A DNA stretch of 64,000 nucleotides from the NCBI RefSeq assembly GCF_016772415.1, contig NZ_JAGSGD010000002.1, positions 1 through 64,000 of the forward strand. Reading direction: 5' to 3'. Below are positions 62,320 through 64,000 of the stretch, in pieces. Numbering within the stretch: the stretch's first letter is position 1; the number at the start of each line of letters is the position of its first letter. This stretch comes from Phenylobacterium glaciei (GTDB lineage Bacteria; Pseudomonadota; Alphaproteobacteria; Caulobacterales; Caulobacteraceae). The notes under the pieces were generated by a model, which was not told the origin of the DNA, searched no databases, and saw nothing but the letters and a program-made list of their open reading frames with translations. A program made the position numbers and the translations under genes.

Positions 62320-64000
62320 ATGTCCGCCGCCCAGTCCAAGGCCAACGTCTCCCTGGTGATCGAGACGATGTACGCCATCGCCGCCGATCCCGAGCGTTGG
62401 GAAGAGGTGATCGAGGCCCTGGACGTGCCGGCCCAGGACGACGAGGCGCCGCAGGGCACAGAGGGCGTCACTAGCCTGGTCCGGGCCGCGACTGGTGGAG
62501 GCGACCGGGCTGATGTCGGGGTGATCGTGGTCTCGGGCGCCGGCGGGGCGGTGGCCTGCAACCCGGCCGGTGAGAGCCTGTTCCAGCACCGGCTGGGGCG
62601 GATCGAGGCGCGCGGCCTGTCGTTCCTCAATCCCTCCAACCACGAGGCCCTGACCCAGGCCCGCAAGCGCCTGCGCGAGACCCGCGGCCGCCAGGTGATC
62701 GTCAAGTTCCTCGACGAGTCGGATGAGGGCCCGCACTTCGCCTATGTGACCCCGGCCGCCGCCCTCCCGCCGGGCCTGGCCGCCACCCTGCCGCAGCCCT
62801 CGCCGCGCGGGGAGGGGGATATCGCCATCGTCTTCCCGGCGCTGGAGACCACCGACCGTCTGTGGGCCAGCGTTCGCGAGAGCTTCGGCCTGACGGCGGC
62901 CGAGACCCGGCTGGCCGCCCGGCTGAAGGATGGGCTGAGCCTCAAGGAGGCCGCCGATGATATGGCCGTCAGCCTCAACACCGTGCGCAACCAGCTGCGC
63001 GCCATCTTCGAGAAGATGGGCCTGAACCGGCAGAGCGAGCTGGTCCGGGCGCTCACCCAGCTCGGCGCGCTGGCCCAGGCCTTCGAAGACCCGGCCGGCG
63101 GGGCGCGGCGGTTCTCGCCGACCATCATCGCCACCGAGCGCGCGGCCGCCGAGACCGCCCCGCCGGTGCAGCTGTTCAAGCTGGCCGATGGCCGCCGCCT
63201 GGCCTGGCGCGACTATGGCGACCCCGGCGGGCGGCCGGTGCTGGTGATCACCCAGGACCTCGCCTCCAGCCTGTTGCCGCGTGGGACCAATGCGCTCGCC
63301 CGCGACATGGGCCTGCGGATGATCGCCACCGAGCGGGCGGGCGCCGGGCGGTCCGATCCGCATCCGGACTTCACCTTCGCCAATGTCGCCGCCGACTCCG
63401 TGGCCCTGATCCGGCACTTAGGCATCGACGGCCTGCAGATCACCACCAACACCGACGGGGCGGCCTACGCCTTGGAGGCGGCGATGCAGCTGGGGGACTC
63501 GGTCAGCCGCATCCTGCTGGCCTCGGGCCGGCCGCCGGGATTGCAGGCCGAGCGGGAGCGCGACCAGGGCCATACGCTGACCCTGTTCTGGCGGCGCATC
63601 TACCGGAACCCCTGGCTGTCGGACATGATCTTCGAGATGATGCAGCTCAGCCTCAGCCGGGCGCAGTTCGAGCGCTACGCCAAGGCGGCGGCCTCGGCGC
63701 CGGGGGACGGCGCCTATCTGAAATCCCACCCCGAACTGCTGGACTTCATCATCGACTATACGCGGGAGTCGGTCGCCGTGACCGCCCGCGGCGCCGCCGA
63801 GGCGATCCGCTGCGCCGCCCGGTCGGTAGCCCCCGACCTCTCCGATCTGGCGGCGCCCATCACCCTTTGGCACGGCGACGAAGATCCGATGAACGGAGTG
63901 GAGGAGGTCCAGGCCTGGCTGGGAGACCACGTGGAAACGACCCGCATCTTCCCCGGCATCGGCCGCTTCCTGGCGCACAAGCACTGGGCCGAGGCCATGG
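62320..64000 (+). CDS. LuxR-type HTH fused to alpha/beta-hydrolase-like domain (partial)
   Basis: The gene runs off the window after 560 codons. Residues 1 to about 190 form a PAS-like N-terminal region (SLVIETMYAIAADPERW). Then comes a LuxR/FixJ-type helix-turn-helix (LTAAETRLAARLKDGLSLKEAADDMAVSLNTVRNQL, about 205-255). From about 285 an alpha/beta hydrolase domain begins (LADGRRLAWRDYGDPGGRPVLVI). The nucleophile elbow reads TTNTDGAA, so the Ser of GxSxG seems replaced by Thr. It may be a sensor that binds a small ligand through a dead hydrolase domain. The HTH lies in the middle, an unusual order. Confidence 0.8.
   Translation, partial: MSAAQSKANVSLVIETMYAIAADPERWEEVIEALDVPAQDDEAPQGTEGVTSLVRAATGGGDRADVGVIVVSGAGGAVACNPAGESLFQHRLGRIEARGLSFLNPSNHEALTQARKRLRETRGRQVIVKFLDESDEGPHFAYVTPAAALPPGLAATLPQPSPRGEGDIAIVFPALETTDRLWASVRESFGLTAAETRLAARLKDGLSLKEAADDMAVSLNTVRNQLRAIFEKMGLNRQSELVRALTQLGALAQAFEDPAGGARRFSPTIIATERAAAETAPPVQLFKLADGRRLAWRDYGDPGGRPVLVITQDLASSLLPRGTNALARDMGLRMIATERAGAGRSDPHPDFTFANVAADSVALIRHLGIDGLQITTNTDGAAYALEAAMQLGDSVSRILLASGRPPGLQAERERDQGHTLTLFWRRIYRNPWLSDMIFEMMQLSLSRAQFERYAKAAASAPGDGAYLKSHPELLDFIIDYTRESVAVTARGAAEAIRCAARSVAPDLSDLAAPITLWHGDEDPMNGVEEVQAWLGDHVETTRIFPGIGRFLAHKHWAEAM

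Overview
The window is high-GC DNA from an alphaproteobacterium, most likely Caulobacteraceae and perhaps Phenylobacterium or a relative. This rests on protein character (HWE kinases, GIN/HAAS/PadR operon, acyl-CoA catabolism), GTG starts and ATGA overlaps, and palindromic intergenic repeats of a kind I recall from that family. No rRNA gene is present. One tRNA-Ser(CGA) lies near 19.8 kb.

1-15.4 kb is part of a temperate HK97-like siphophage prophage whose left end is outside the window. All structural and replication genes run leftwards: two small early proteins, primase-helicase, RuvC-like nuclease, two unknowns, HNH nuclease, ParB-methyltransferase fusion, TerS, TerL, portal, ClpP-like protease and capsid. 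An S24-type repressor sits between two divergent early promoters. Four copies of an NGGG-N6-CCCG palindrome lie at these promoters, giving a lambda-like layout with apparently leaderless mRNAs. To its right is a compact rightward module: small ORF, DUF2924 protein, large serine recombinase and an HTH-like protein. A secreted thermonuclease gene follows.

15.4-19.9 kb is a signalling cassette: a small helical protein, a two-domain KaiC-family ATPase, a HWE histidine kinase and a single-domain receiver. It lies just before tRNA-Ser. An imperfect copy of the tRNA anticodon region is found in the spacer, which hints that the tRNA has been an integration site.

20-33 kb is an acyl-CoA catabolic region: an RraA-like protein, two acyl-CoA ligases, a thiolase-fold protein with no catalytic Cys next to its DUF35 partner (the arrangement of Ltp2-type aldolases), a family III CoA-transferase, two acyl-CoA dehydrogenases (one glutaryl-CoA type) and two crotonase-fold proteins with altered active sites. 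A GNAT and a PepSY membrane protein are mixed in.

33-40.7 kb holds a PadR/HAAS/GIN-domain envelope operon, a PAS-rich hybrid kinase, an MFS transporter with a large inserted loop, and an APH-fold kinase.

40.7-54.7 kb is dominated by molybdenum: ModB without ModA or ModC, a CysG-like protein with a shortened second domain, a cytochrome c, an isoquinoline-oxidoreductase-type Fe-S/Moco enzyme pair, MocA, the moaA-moaD-moaE-moaB-moaC-moeA operon and XdhC. A ParE/ParD toxin-antitoxin pair and an RTX protein interrupt it.

54.7-64 kb holds an aldo/keto reductase with a cytidylyltransferase, an RNase H-fold protein, a second PAS hybrid kinase, two exported proteins, a YbaK deacylase, and a LuxR-HTH/alpha-beta-hydrolase fusion that runs off the end.
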